A stretch of 64,000 bases of DNA from Acidimicrobiales bacterium (GTDB lineage: Bacteria; Actinomycetota; Acidimicrobiia; Acidimicrobiales; JACCXE01), in contig DASZWD010000030.1 of assembly GCA_035546775.1 (NCBI GenBank), forward strand, positions 379,908 to 443,907. Direction: 5' to 3'. The translations under genes and the position numbers were made by a program. Below the pieces are notes generated by a model. It made no database searches and had not been told where the DNA came from. It was given only the letters and a program-made list of their open reading frames with translations. Below are positions 46,591 through 54,670 of the stretch, in pieces; the first letter of the stretch is position 1; the number at the start of each line of letters is the position of its first letter.

Positions 46591-47433
46591 TCAGGAGACT
46601 GTAATCGGTGTGACGAGTCGCGCGATATTTCGCAGGGTCGCCTCGGGGAAGTCGTGTACTTCGTCCCACGTGAGCCGCCCGCACCGCCACCCGGTGACGA
46701 TGGTGAGGCGCGTCTGGCGGTTGGCGTCGTAGACCGGCTGGTCCTTGTGACCTTGGCCGTCGAGTTCGAGGAACAGGCCGAGTTCGGGCCAGCACAGGTC
46801 GGGGCGGGCGACGAAGTTGCCGTCGGCGTCGTAGATCGTGAGCTGGCGCGTCGGCGCCGGGATCGACGGATTCTGCCGGATCAGCTGCACCGCGAGCGTC
46901 TCGAGCAGTGACTCGGTCGGCGGCACGAGCAGCCCGCCACGCGCCTTCACCACCCGGCGCACGACCGGGTGGTGCCACTCGCCGACCTCGCTCGTGGTCA
47001 CGAGCTGCTTCCGCAGGCAGTACTCGAGCGCCTGCTCCCAGTGCGTGTCGTCGAGCACCGACGCCAACTGCCGGAGCGTCTCGGGCGCCGGCAGGCACTG
47101 CACCTGCCCGACCTCGACCGTCTCGCCCGGCAACTCCGTGACCCGCCGCGTCCACCCGCGTTTGCCACTCGACGCCTTGGCGACGAGCACGTGCGGCCCC
47201 CATCGCTCCACGCCGTCCCACTCGAGCAGCTGCGCCGTGGCGACGGCGTCGAGCACCCCGCCCGTCACCAGCCCCGTCGCCCGCAGGATGTCCATGGTCG
47301 ACGGCGGCCGCCCGCCAGCGCCATAAACACCGTGGACGACGCGTGTGATCGCGCCCCGCCGGAGCGCCGATCGCACGCGCTCGGTAGTCCAGCCCGCGGC
47401 TCGCAAGTCCGCCTTCGTTCGCAACTTCCGCAC
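46591..47433 (-). CDS. AbiEi-like N-terminal / DUF559 nuclease-fold protein
   Basis: A ~280-aa protein. The N-terminal ~60 residues form a winged-helix of the AbiEi antitoxin type (TKADLRAAGWTTERVRSALR, RGAITRVVHGVYGAGG). The C-terminal ~100 residues are DUF559/Vsr-like, with RPDLCWPELGLFLELDG supplying acidic residues of a PD-(D/E)xK-type fold. Proteins of this shape are common in actinobacteria, often several per genome, without a cognate toxin; none is adjacent here. GTG 47433 is preferred because GAGGG lies 7-8 nt upstream; ATG 47475 is an alternative. Biological role unknown. Confidence 0.75.
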   Translation of the reverse strand: MRKLRTKADLRAAGWTTERVRSALRRGAITRVVHGVYGAGGRPPSTMDILRATGLVTGGVLDAVATAQLLEWDGVERWGPHVLVAKASSGKRGWTRRVTELPGETVEVGQVQCLPAPETLRQLASVLDDTHWEQALEYCLRKQLVTTSEVGEWHHPVVRRVVKARGGLLVPPTESLLETLAVQLIRQNPSIPAPTRQLTIYDADGNFVARPDLCWPELGLFLELDGQGHKDQPVYDANRQTRLTIVTGWRCGRLTWDEVHDFPEATLRNIARLVTPITVS

Positions 47434-47504
47434 CGTGCACCCTCTTTGGGGGAAAAAGTCGGCCTGGCGCCCCATAAGGGCGCACGAAAGGGGAAGGGCT
47501 GCGG

Positions 47505-48863
47505 TTAGAGAGTGTTGCGGGCGGCGGTGAGGCGGCGCAAGACCTCGTCGCGGGGCAACGACGCGATCGACGTGATGGGCAAGCCGTGCGGCTTGCCCAT
47601 CACCGCCAGCCGGATCGGGGCCTGCGCCTTGCCCAATCGCAGTCCGTTGGCTTCGCCAACGGACTCGATGGCGGCCTTGACGCCGTCGTGGTCCCACGGG
47701 CACGTCTCGAAGGCTGCGAGGCAGCCTTCGAGCATCGGCGCGGCGACCTCTCCCTGGACGACGGCGTCGGGCGCCACGAACAGCCAGTCGATCAACCCCG
47801 GCACGTCCGACAGCACCTCGATGCGCGTCTGCACCTCGGGCGCGATGGCGCCGAACACCTCGGCGTCGAAGTCTTCGAAGTCGAGCCACGGCTCGCAGGC
47901 GGCGACGAACTCGTCGACGGTCATGTCGCGGATGTACTCGCCGTTAAACGCCCGCAGCTTCTTCACGTCGAAAAACGCGCTCGACACGTTCACGTCCTCG
48001 AGACGGAACAGCTCGATCATTTCGTCGACGGGCAGGATCTCCCGGTTCTCGCCCGGTGACCACCCGAGCAGGGCCAGGTAGTTCCGCATCGCATCGGGCA
48101 GATAGCCCTCGAGCGCGTACTTCTCCATGACGACGAGGTCGCCGTCGCGCCGCTTCGACAGTTTGCGCCGCTTCTCGTCGACGATGACCGACAGGTGGCC
48201 GAAGACGGGCAACTCTCCCCCGTCGAGGGCGTGCCACAGCAAGATGTTCTTCGGCGTGTTCGGCAGGTGCTCCTCGCCGCGCACGACGTGGGTCACGCGC
48301 ATGTCGATGTCGTCGACGGTGTTGGCCAGCACGAACAACGCCGAGCCGTCGGCGCGCTGGATGACGAAGTCCTCGATGTTCGCGTTGTCGAACTCGACGT
48401 CCCCGCGCACGACGTCGTTGACGATGGTCGTGCCCGGCGGGACCTTGAACCGCAGCGCGGCGCCGTCGCCGGCGGGCAGCCCGCGGTCACGGCAAAACTT
48501 GTCGTAGCCGCCCTGCGGCGCGCCCGGCGGCTTGCGGGCGTCGATCTCGTCACGGGTGCAGTTGCAGTAGTACGCCTTGCCCTCGTCGACGAGGCGCTGC
48601 GCCGCCTGGGCGTACAGCCAGGACCGCTCGCTCTGGCGGTACTCCTCGTCCCAGTCGAGACCGAGCCAGTGGATGGCGGCGCGGATGCCGTCGACGTGCT
48701 CTTCGCCGTGACGCTCGCGGTCGGTGTCCTCGATGCGCAGGATCAGCACGCCGTCGAGCGACTGGCGCGCCAGGAACCAGTTGTAGAGCACGCTGCGCCC
48801 GCCGCCGACGTGGAAATAGCCGGTGGGCGACGGGGAGAAGCGGGCTCGGACGGGGCGCGACAT
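47505..48863 (-). CDS. gltX: Glutamyl-tRNA synthetase
   Basis: A 452-aa class I synthetase that charges tRNA-Glu. The HIGH-type motif is in FSPSPTGYFHVGGGRS, and the KMSKS-type motif is KRRKLSKRRDGD. The Rossmann core, connecting insertion and C-terminal anticodon-binding helices are of normal length. Start ATG 48863 (MSRPVRARFSPSPTG) is preferred over ATG 48872. The last ~60 codons contain three perfect hairpins (separate entry). Whether it also charges tRNA-Gln (non-discriminating) cannot be told; no glnS or gatCAB is in the window. It is divergent from the acyl-CoA dehydrogenase gene. Confidence 0.96.
   Translation of the reverse strand: MSRPVRARFSPSPTGYFHVGGGRSVLYNWFLARQSLDGVLILRIEDTDRERHGEEHVDGIRAAIHWLGLDWDEEYRQSERSWLYAQAAQRLVDEGKAYYCNCTRDEIDARKPPGAPQGGYDKFCRDRGLPAGDGAALRFKVPPGTTIVNDVVRGDVEFDNANIEDFVIQRADGSALFVLANTVDDIDMRVTHVVRGEEHLPNTPKNILLWHALDGGELPVFGHLSVIVDEKRRKLSKRRDGDLVVMEKYALEGYLPDAMRNYLALLGWSPGENREILPVDEMIELFRLEDVNVSSAFFDVKKLRAFNGEYIRDMTVDEFVAACEPWLDFEDFDAEVFGAIAPEVQTRIEVLSDVPGLIDWLFVAPDAVVQGEVAAPMLEGCLAAFETCPWDHDGVKAAIESVGEANGLRLGKAQAPIRLAVMGKPHGLPITSIASLPRDEVLRRLTAARNTL
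47572..47732 (-). repeat. Three evenly spaced perfect inverted repeats inside gltX
   Basis: Within the gltX coding region lie three perfect hairpins. 47572-47603: GTGATGGGCAAGCC, 4-nt loop, then its complement (14 bp). 47641-47665: AGTCCGTTGGC, TTC loop, complement (11 bp). 47706-47732: CTCGAAGGCTGC, GAG loop, complement (12 bp). Their centres are 65.5 and 66 bp apart, i.e. 22 codons. Arm sequences differ between the three, so they are not copies of one element. None is followed by a T-tract. Chance occurrence of three such arms in 160 bp is very unlikely. Confidence 0.8.
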
Positions 48864-48905
48864 CCCATGCATGATCGCAGACCGGGTCCCACTACCCTCG
48901 GTTCA

Positions 48906-50057
48906 ATGCAGCGCACGATCTTCGACGAGGAGCACGAACAGTTCCGGGCGAGCGTTGCCCGCTGGCTCGACAACGAGTGGGTTCCCCACGCCGACGAATG
49001 GGAGAAGGCCGGCATCGTGCCGCGCGAGATGTTCCTCAGCGCCGGCAAGAACGGGTTCCTGGGGATGGACGTGCCCGAGGAATACGGCGGTGGCGGCGTC
49101 GAGGACTTCCGCTACAACCTCGTCATCGGCGAGGAGATGCACGCCCGCGGCCTGGGCGGCGCCGGTCTCGGCATCCTGTTGCACAACGACATCTGCATGC
49201 CGTACCTGCTCAAGTACTGCACCGAGGAGCAGCGGCAGCGCTGGATGCCCGGGGTGTGCTCCGGCGAGATCATCATGGCGATCGGCATGACCGAGCCGGG
49301 CATCGGCAGCGACCTGGCGTCGATGTCGACCACCGCGCTGCGCGACGGCGACCACTACGTCGTCAACGGCGCCAAGACGTTCATCACGAACGGCATCAAC
49401 GCCGACCTCGTCATCACCGCGGTGAAGACGGATCCGAGCCAGCGTCACAAGGGCATGTCGCTCATCGGCATCGAGCGCGGCATGGAGGGTTTTGAGCGCG
49501 GGCGCAACCTCGAGAAGATCGGCCAGCACGCGCAGGACACCGCCGAGTTGTTCTTCACCGACGTGCAGGTGCCCGTCACCAACTTGTTCGGCCCGGAGGA
49601 AGGCCAGGGTTTCATCCAGCTGGTGCACAACCTCCCGCAGGAGCGGCTGTCGATCGCCACGGCGGCGGTGGCCTCGGCGCGCGCCGCGCTCGGGTGGACA
49701 CTCGACTACGTCAAGCAGCGCACGGCGTTCGGCCAACCCGTCGGCTCGTTCCAGAACAGCCGTTTCGTGCTCGCCGAGATCGCGACGGAACTCGAGATCG
49801 CGCAGAGCTTCGCCGATCGCTGCGTGCTGGCGCTCAACGAGCACGCCCTCACCGCCGAGGAGGCGGCCATGGCCAAGTGGTGGTGCACCGAGTTCCAGAA
49901 GCGCACCGTCGACCGCTGCCTCCAGCTCCACGGCGGTTACGGGTACATGCTCGAATACCCCATCGCCCGCGCCTACACCGACGCCCGCGTCACCACGATC
50001 TACGGCGGCACCACCGAGATCATGAAAGAGATCATCGGGAAGAGTCTGGGCGTCTAA
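48906..50057 (+). CDS. Acyl-CoA dehydrogenase
   Basis: A 383-aa FAD enzyme of the acyl-CoA dehydrogenase family, oxidising an acyl-CoA to the enoyl-CoA. Signature regions are IGMTEPGIGSDLASMSTTA, KTFITNGINADLVI, RTAFGQPVGSFQNSRFVLAE and LQLHGGYGYMLEYPIARAYT, followed by IYGGTTEIMKEIIGKSLG. It matches the long-chain/MCAD-like actinobacterial FadE group; chain length is unknown. ATG 48906 follows TACCCT (48893-48898) by 7 nt (leaderless). It is divergent from gltX. The stop codon overlaps the convergent hypothetical gene by 4 bp. Confidence 0.95.
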   Translation: MQRTIFDEEHEQFRASVARWLDNEWVPHADEWEKAGIVPREMFLSAGKNGFLGMDVPEEYGGGGVEDFRYNLVIGEEMHARGLGGAGLGILLHNDICMPYLLKYCTEEQRQRWMPGVCSGEIIMAIGMTEPGIGSDLASMSTTALRDGDHYVVNGAKTFITNGINADLVITAVKTDPSQRHKGMSLIGIERGMEGFERGRNLEKIGQHAQDTAELFFTDVQVPVTNLFGPEEGQGFIQLVHNLPQERLSIATAAVASARAALGWTLDYVKQRTAFGQPVGSFQNSRFVLAEIATELEIAQSFADRCVLALNEHALTAEEAAMAKWWCTEFQKRTVDRCLQLHGGYGYMLEYPIARAYTDARVTTIYGGTTEIMKEIIGKSLGV

Positions 50058-50566
50058 GGCAGTTGCAGTAACTCCTGGCCCGACGCCATCGCCGCCTTCA
50101 CCATCGGCGGCGTCATGCGCAGGGTCGACTCCGGCACGGCATCGGCGATCGCCCGGCGCTTCCAGTAGTGATGCGACGCTTCGGCGAACAATTCGACGCG
50201 CTTCTGCACGACGGCGGTCGGCGCGCCGCCGAGGTAACCCCACACCGTGAACGCGATTTCCCAGTCGTAGATCACCGGGCCGCGGCCGAACAGCGACGCC
50301 CGCTTGGTGGCGACGCCGAGGCAGCCGTTGATGACGTCGTTGCGGTGCTCGCCGTCGACCAGCTCGAGCTTGTCGGCGAACCGCTTGGCCAGGAACAGCG
50401 CATAGCCCTGGTCCGGCCCTTGATTGCCGAAGCCGTCGCCTTCGGGCATGCGAGTGTCGACGGTCTCGCCCGGCCGCGTCGCCTCCCACCGCTTCGGCGG
50501 CGGCAGGAGTTCAGCCGGACGGACTTCGTCGCGCTCGCCGACGGGAACGAATTCAGGTTGAGCCAT
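50054..50566 (-). CDS. Conserved hypothetical protein
   Basis: A 170-aa soluble protein that I do not recognise. The N-terminus (MAQPEFVPVGERDEVRPAEL, LPPPKRW) is proline-rich. The middle has LFLAKRFADKLELVDGEHRN and ATKRASLFGRGPVIYDWEIA; a helical C-terminus ends MASGQELLQLP. No signal peptide or TM segment is seen. ATG 50566 is the first codon of the coherent part. It lies 11 bp downstream of cimA on the same strand, so it may be the last gene of the leuB-ilvE-cimA operon. Confidence 0.65.
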   Translation of the reverse strand: MAQPEFVPVGERDEVRPAELLPPPKRWEATRPGETVDTRMPEGDGFGNQGPDQGYALFLAKRFADKLELVDGEHRNDVINGCLGVATKRASLFGRGPVIYDWEIAFTVWGYLGGAPTAVVQKRVELFAEASHHYWKRRAIADAVPESTLRMTPPMVKAAMASGQELLQLP

Positions 50567-50577
50567 CGGCTGCGAAT

Positions 50578-52164
50578 CTATTCGGTGGTGTGCAGCAACC
50601 CGTAGACGATCGAGTCTTGGAGAGCCTGCCACGACGCCTCGATGATGTTCTCCGAGACCCCGATGGTGGTCCAGGACCGGTCACCGTTGGTCGAATCGAG
50701 CAGGACGCGGGTGACCGCGCCCGTTCCGCGGTTGGAGTCGAGGATGCGCACCTTGTAGTCGGTGAGGTGGATCCTCGACAGCGCCGGGTGCCGCGAGCCG
50801 ATGGCGGCGCGCAGCGCGTTGTCGAGCGCGCTGACGGGGCCATCGCCCTCGCGCGTCTCGATGAGCCGCTCGGTGCCGACGAACAACTTGACGGTCGCCT
50901 CGGTGGAAAACCCACCTTCGCCGCGTTCATCGGCGATCACCCGGAACGACTCGAGCCGGAAGAAGTCCTGCTCCCAACCTGACGCTCGCCGCATCAGCAA
51001 CTCGAGCGAACCGTCGGCCGCTTCGAAGTGATAGCCCTCGTGCTCGAGCCGCTTGAGCGTGTCGATGGTTTCGGTCAAGGCCGGGCCGTCGAGGTCGAGC
51101 CCGAGCTCCTTCGCCTTGAGGACGAGCGTCGACTTGCCGGCGAGCTCGCTCACCACGAAACGGGTGCCGTTGCCGACCGACGCCGGCGATACGTGCTCGT
51201 AGGCGTCGGGTCGCTTGGCGATAGCGGAGGTGTGCAAGCCGGCCTTGTGGGCGAACGCCGACTGCCCGACGTAAGGCGACTGCGGGTGCAGCGGCATGTT
51301 CACCAACTCGGCGATGTGGTGCGAGACGGGCGTGAGCCGCTCGAGGCGGTCGCGCGGGATCGTCTCGATGCCCATCTTCAGCGTGAGGTTCGGGATGATC
51401 GTCGTGAGGTTGCAGTTGCCGGTGCGCTCGCCGTAGCCGTTGATCGTGCCCTGCACCTGCCGGGCGCCGGCGCGTACGCCGGCGAGCGCGTTGGCCACGC
51501 CCACGCCGGCGTCGTCGTGGAGGTGCACGGCCACGATGACGTCGTCCTTGAAGTGGTCGAGCACCGCGGTGACGGCTTCCTCGACGGCGTCAGGCAGCGT
51601 GCCGCCGTTGGTGTCGCACAACACGAGATGCGTGGCGCCCTTCATCACCGCGCCCTCGAGCACGCGCAGCGTGAACTCGGGGTTGTCGCGGTAGCCGTCG
51701 AAGAAGTGCTCGGCGTCGAGCATGACGCGCAGACCTGAGCGAGTCAGGAACTCGACGGAGTCCGCGACCATGGCGACGCCTTCGTCGTGGTCGGCTTCGA
51801 GGGCGTGCAGCACGTGGTACTCGCTCGACTTGCCGACGATGCACACCGTCTCCGTGCCCGCCTCGACGAGGTGGCGCAGCGTGTCGTCGCTGTCGACCTT
51901 GCCGAGCTTGCGCCGCGTCGAGCCGAAGGCCACCAGCGTCGACGTGTCGAGCTTGAGTTCCTTCTGCGCACGCTGGAAGAACTCGTCGTCCTTCTGGTTG
52001 GCGCCGGGCCAGCCGCCTTCGATGTAGTGCACGCCGAGCCAGTCGAGCTGTTCGGCGATGCGCAGCTTGTCGTCGACGGTGAGCGAGATCCCTTCGAGCT
52101 GCGACCCGTCGCGCAGGGTCGTGTCGTAGATCTCTACCGCAGAGGGGGTGCGGTCAGCGGACAT
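50578..52164 (-). CDS. cimA: (R)-citramalate synthase
   Basis: A 528-aa enzyme of the HMGL-like/LeuA_dimer family that condenses pyruvate with acetyl-CoA to citramalate, the threonine-independent route to isoleucine. The N-terminal barrel has YDTTLRDGSQLEGISLTVDD, LHDDAGVGVANALAGVRAGA and INGYGERTGNCNL; the C-terminal regulatory domain follows. The YDTTLRDG and GERTGNCNL forms match the CimA subgroup (TIGR00977) rather than LeuA. It overlaps ilvE by 11 bp. Control is probably through the attenuator upstream of leuB. Confidence 0.92.
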   Translation of the reverse strand: MSADRTPSAVEIYDTTLRDGSQLEGISLTVDDKLRIAEQLDWLGVHYIEGGWPGANQKDDEFFQRAQKELKLDTSTLVAFGSTRRKLGKVDSDDTLRHLVEAGTETVCIVGKSSEYHVLHALEADHDEGVAMVADSVEFLTRSGLRVMLDAEHFFDGYRDNPEFTLRVLEGAVMKGATHLVLCDTNGGTLPDAVEEAVTAVLDHFKDDVIVAVHLHDDAGVGVANALAGVRAGARQVQGTINGYGERTGNCNLTTIIPNLTLKMGIETIPRDRLERLTPVSHHIAELVNMPLHPQSPYVGQSAFAHKAGLHTSAIAKRPDAYEHVSPASVGNGTRFVVSELAGKSTLVLKAKELGLDLDGPALTETIDTLKRLEHEGYHFEAADGSLELLMRRASGWEQDFFRLESFRVIADERGEGGFSTEATVKLFVGTERLIETREGDGPVSALDNALRAAIGSRHPALSRIHLTDYKVRILDSNRGTGAVTRVLLDSTNGDRSWTTIGVSENIIEASWQALQDSIVYGLLHTTE

Positions 52165-53071
52165 GTTCGTTCCAGTCTTTGTAGCGATCGGTCTCCCCGT
52201 GCACCGCGGCGAAGTACGCCGCTTGAATGGCGGTGGTGATCGGCCCGCGCTCGCCGATGACGCGGTCGTCGACGGAATGGATCGGCACCACTTCGGCCGC
52301 AGTACCCGTGAGGAACGCCTCGTCGGCCGTGTACAGGTCCGAGCGCAGGATGTTGCCGACCTCGACCTCGTAGCCGAGGTCGCGCGCGATGGTGAACACC
52401 GAGCTCTGCGTGATGCCTTCGAGCGCACCCGCCGACACCGGCGGCGTGATAATTCGCCCGCGCTTGACCACGAAGATGTTCTCGCCCGTGCATTCCGACA
52501 CGTAGCCCTGGGGTGACAGCAGGATCGCTTCGTCGTAGCCGGCGCGCAGCGCCTCGACCTTGGCCAGCGACGAGTTGACGTACATGCCGGTGATCTTGGC
52601 GGCGGGCGGCATGGCGTTCGGGTCGTGACGCTGCCACGAGCTGATCTTCATCTTGACGCCCTTGGCCAGGCTCTCCTCACCGAGGTACGCGCCCCATGGC
52701 CAGCACGCGATCGCCACGTCGACCTTGCACGGCAGCGGGTTGAGCCCCATCTCGCCGTAGCCGAGGTACGCGATCGGACGGATATAGCACTCGTCGAGTT
52801 CGTTCACCGCCACGGTCTGCTTGGTCGCCTCGACGAGTTCGTCGACCGAGAACGGTATGTCCATCGACAGGATCTGCGCCGAGTCGTGCAACCGCACGAT
52901 GTGATCGGTAAGTCGGAACACCGCCGGGCCCTGCGACGTGCTGTAGGCCCGCACGCCTTCGAAGACGCCCATGCCGTAGTGCAGCGTGTGGGTGAGGACG
53001 TGAATCTTGGCGTCCTCCCACGCGACGAGTTCGCCGTTCATCCAGATTTGCTTGGACGGGGTGATGGGCAT
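52154..53071 (-). CDS. ilvE: Branched-chain amino acid aminotransferase
   Basis: A 305-aa class IV PLP aminotransferase that makes Val, Leu and Ile from their keto acids. Motifs: HTLHYGMGVFEGVRAY, YIRPIAYLGYGEMGL, the PLP-lysine-containing AAKITGMYVNSSLAKVEAL and SECTGENIFVVKRGRI. Length is normal for the short IlvE type. ATG 53071 has AGGAGAGG 4-11 nt upstream. It lies 9 bp after leuB and overlaps cimA, within one operon. Confidence 0.95.
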   Translation of the reverse strand: MPITPSKQIWMNGELVAWEDAKIHVLTHTLHYGMGVFEGVRAYSTSQGPAVFRLTDHIVRLHDSAQILSMDIPFSVDELVEATKQTVAVNELDECYIRPIAYLGYGEMGLNPLPCKVDVAIACWPWGAYLGEESLAKGVKMKISSWQRHDPNAMPPAAKITGMYVNSSLAKVEALRAGYDEAILLSPQGYVSECTGENIFVVKRGRIITPPVSAGALEGITQSSVFTIARDLGYEVEVGNILRSDLYTADEAFLTGTAAEVVPIHSVDDRVIGERGPITTAIQAAYFAAVHGETDRYKDWNEHVR

Positions 53072-53080
53072 GGACCTCTC

Positions 53081-54067
53081 CTACAGAGCAGCAGCGACCA
53101 GGTCGCCGATAGTGGACGGAACGGGATTGGTTGCGAGAACGGTGTCGACGGCCTTGCGAATGCGGGCGCCGGCGTCGACGTCGCCGAGAAACTCGAGCAT
53201 CATCGCCGCCGCCTTGATCTGGGCGGTGGCGTTGACCTTGTCGGTGCCGAGGGCGTCGTGGGCCGAGCCGTGCACCGGCTCGAACATCGACGGGAACACG
53301 CGGTCGGGATTCAGGTTGCCCGTACCGGCGAGACCGACGCCGCCCACGACGGCGCCGGCGAGGTCGGTGATGATGTCGCCGAACAGGTTGTCGGTGACCA
53401 CGACGTCGTACCGGCTCGGATCCTCGACGAAGTAGATGCACGACGCGTCGATGTGGTTGTACGCGGTAGCGACGTCGGGATACTCGGACTTCACTTCGTT
53501 GAACGTGCGCTGCCACAGGTCGCCGGCGAAGGTGAGCACGTTCGTCTTGTGCACCAGCGTCAGGTGCTTGCGCTCACGCGTGCGCGCCAACTCGAAGGCG
53601 TACCGCACACACCGTTCGACGCCGTGGCGCGTGTTGACCGAACCCTGCGTGGCGATCTCGTGCGGTGTGCCCTTGCGCAGGAACCCGCCCTCGCCGGCGT
53701 AGCTGCCTTCGGTGTTCTCGCGGATCACGACGAAGTCGAGTCCACGACCTTCGAACGGGCGCAGATTGATGTACTCGTCGAGGGCGAAACGCAGGCGCAG
53801 GATGATGCCGCGCTCGATGGTGCCGCCCGGGATCCTGGTGTCGCCGATGGGCGGGCCGAGCGGGCCCTTGAGGATGGCGTCGTGCGACGCGATCGCGGCG
53901 ATGTCGTCGTCGTCGAGCACGTGGCCGTCGCGCAGGTAGCGATCGGCCCCGACGTCGAACACCGTCGTGTCGAGGTCGACACCGGCAGCGGCGACCACCT
54001 GCAGCGCAGCCGCGGTGATCTGTGGACCGATCCCGTCGCCTTGGATGACCGCTACCCGATGAGTCAA
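53081..54067 (-). CDS. leuB: 3-isopropylmalate dehydrogenase
   Basis: A 328-aa NAD-dependent decarboxylating dehydrogenase of leucine synthesis. GDGIGPQ at the N-terminus, the substrate arginines in RLRFALDEYINLRPF, VVIRENTEGSYAGEGG and the NAD region EPVHGSAHDALG are visible. It starts with TTG (54067) preceded by AGGAGAGG at good spacing. It is first in the leuB-ilvE-cimA operon and lies directly after a leader-peptide attenuator. Some members of this family act on methylmalate as well, which would fit CimA; sequence alone cannot show that. Confidence 0.93.
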   Translation of the reverse strand: MTHRVAVIQGDGIGPQITAAALQVVAAAGVDLDTTVFDVGADRYLRDGHVLDDDDIAAIASHDAILKGPLGPPIGDTRIPGGTIERGIILRLRFALDEYINLRPFEGRGLDFVVIRENTEGSYAGEGGFLRKGTPHEIATQGSVNTRHGVERCVRYAFELARTRERKHLTLVHKTNVLTFAGDLWQRTFNEVKSEYPDVATAYNHIDASCIYFVEDPSRYDVVVTDNLFGDIITDLAGAVVGGVGLAGTGNLNPDRVFPSMFEPVHGSAHDALGTDKVNATAQIKAAAMMLEFLGDVDAGARIRKAVDTVLATNPVPSTIGDLVAAAL

Positions 54068-54083
54068 AACCTCTCCTTGAACG

Positions 54084-54113
54084 AAAAAACCGTCCGGCTC
54101 TGCGAGCGGACGG
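54084..54113 (-). terminator. Attenuator terminator upstream of leuB
   Basis: On the minus strand, CCGTCC pairs with GGACGG and the inner GCTC/GAGC continues the stem past a one-nt bulge, followed directly by TTTTTT. It ends 16 nt before the leuB TTG. Its loop region contains CGCAGAG, which could pair with the first arm (TCTGCG) of the preceding hairpin, giving an alternative fold. Confidence 0.85.
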
Positions 54114-54116
54114 CGA

Positions 54117-54145
54117 AGCGCTTCTGCGGGGGTCGCAGAAGCGCT
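54117..54145 (-). promoter_or_regulatory. Attenuator hairpin (12-bp perfect stem) after the leader peptide
   Basis: AGCGCTTCTGCG, a 5-nt loop, then CGCAGAAGCGCT. The stem begins at the stop codon of the leader peptide and ends 4 nt before the terminator stem, the usual position of a pause or alternative hairpin in ribosome-mediated attenuation. Which arms act as anti-terminator is not resolved by eye. Confidence 0.75.
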
Positions 54146-54176
54146 AACTGATGATGATTACGACAACCGAAACCAT
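54144..54176 (-). CDS. Val/Ile-rich leader peptide of the leuB-ilvE-cimA operon
   Basis: A 10-codon reading frame, MVSVVVIIIS then TAG, has four Val (three in a row) and three consecutive Ile codons, the hallmark of a ribosome-stalling leader peptide that senses charged tRNA-Val and tRNA-Ile. The stop codon touches the 12-bp hairpin, and a terminator follows. TACAAT (54191-54186) ends 9 nt upstream of the ATG, so the transcript probably starts ~3 nt before it. No leucine codon is present, so the operon would respond to Val/Ile rather than Leu supply. Confidence 0.85.
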   Translation of the reverse strand: MVSVVVIIIS

Positions 54177-54185
54177 TGGCTGGCC

Positions 54186-54195
54186 ATTGTAACGT
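54186..54195. promoter_or_regulatory. Overlapping divergent -10 elements, leuB operon / greA
   Basis: TACAAT on the minus strand (54191-54186) and TAACGT on the plus strand (54190-54195) share bases 54190-54191. The first suits the leader-peptide transcript, the second a greA transcript starting within ~4 nt of its ATG. Clear -35 boxes are not seen; TTGAGG (54217-54212) is 20 bp from TACAAT. Confidence 0.5.
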
Positions 54196-54205
54196 GTCAC
54201 CCCTT

Positions 54206-54670
54206 ATGGCGCCTCAACAGCTGTCCCGCGACGCGTACGAACGGCTTTCCGCCGAGCTCGAAGAACTCACCACCGTCGGTCGCACCAAGATCGCCAACGA
54301 CATCGAAGCGGCCCGCGCCCTCGGCGATCTGTCCGAGAACGGCGACTACCACGCCGCCAAGGACGCACAGGGCCACATGGAGGCGCGCATCCGCAAACTC
54401 GAGGCGCTGCTCGACGGCGTCGAGATCGTCGACGCCGCGGCCAGCGACACCGTCATCATCGGTTCGGTCGTCGGCGTGCGCTACGAGGGCGACGAGGACG
54501 TCGAGGAATACCTCGTCGGTTCGATCGAGGAACGCCGCGATGGCATCGAGGTGGCGTCGCCCGAATCACCGCTCGGCAGCGCGCTGCTGGGCCACAAAGT
54601 CGGCGACACCGTCGAGTACACGACACCGACGGGCGCGACCCTGCGTGTGGAGATCGCCGAGATCAACTAG
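54206..54670 (+). CDS. greA: Transcription elongation factor GreA
   Basis: A 154-aa GreA, which binds RNA polymerase and induces cleavage of backtracked RNA. The N-terminal coiled coil runs through ARALGDLSENGDYHAAKDAQ, with the acidic tip residues (DLSENGDY) that act in the active site. The C-terminal FKBP-like domain ends SPLGSALLGHKVGDTVEY. ATG 54206 begins the conserved part (MAPQQLSRDAYERL). It is divergent from the leu operon and ends 4 bp into the convergent Kelch gene. Confidence 0.94.
   Translation: MAPQQLSRDAYERLSAELEELTTVGRTKIANDIEAARALGDLSENGDYHAAKDAQGHMEARIRKLEALLDGVEIVDAAASDTVIIGSVVGVRYEGDEDVEEYLVGSIEERRDGIEVASPESPLGSALLGHKVGDTVEYTTPTGATLRVEIAEIN

Noticed and set aside
46591..47433. 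Type IV toxin-antitoxin (AbiE) or abortive-infection system
   Set aside because: Only an AbiEi-like N-terminal domain fused to a DUF559 fold is present; no AbiEii nucleotidyltransferase lies beside it.
47572..47732. gltX hairpins as intrinsic terminators
   Set aside because: No T-tract follows any of them on either strand, and they lie well inside the conserved reading frame.
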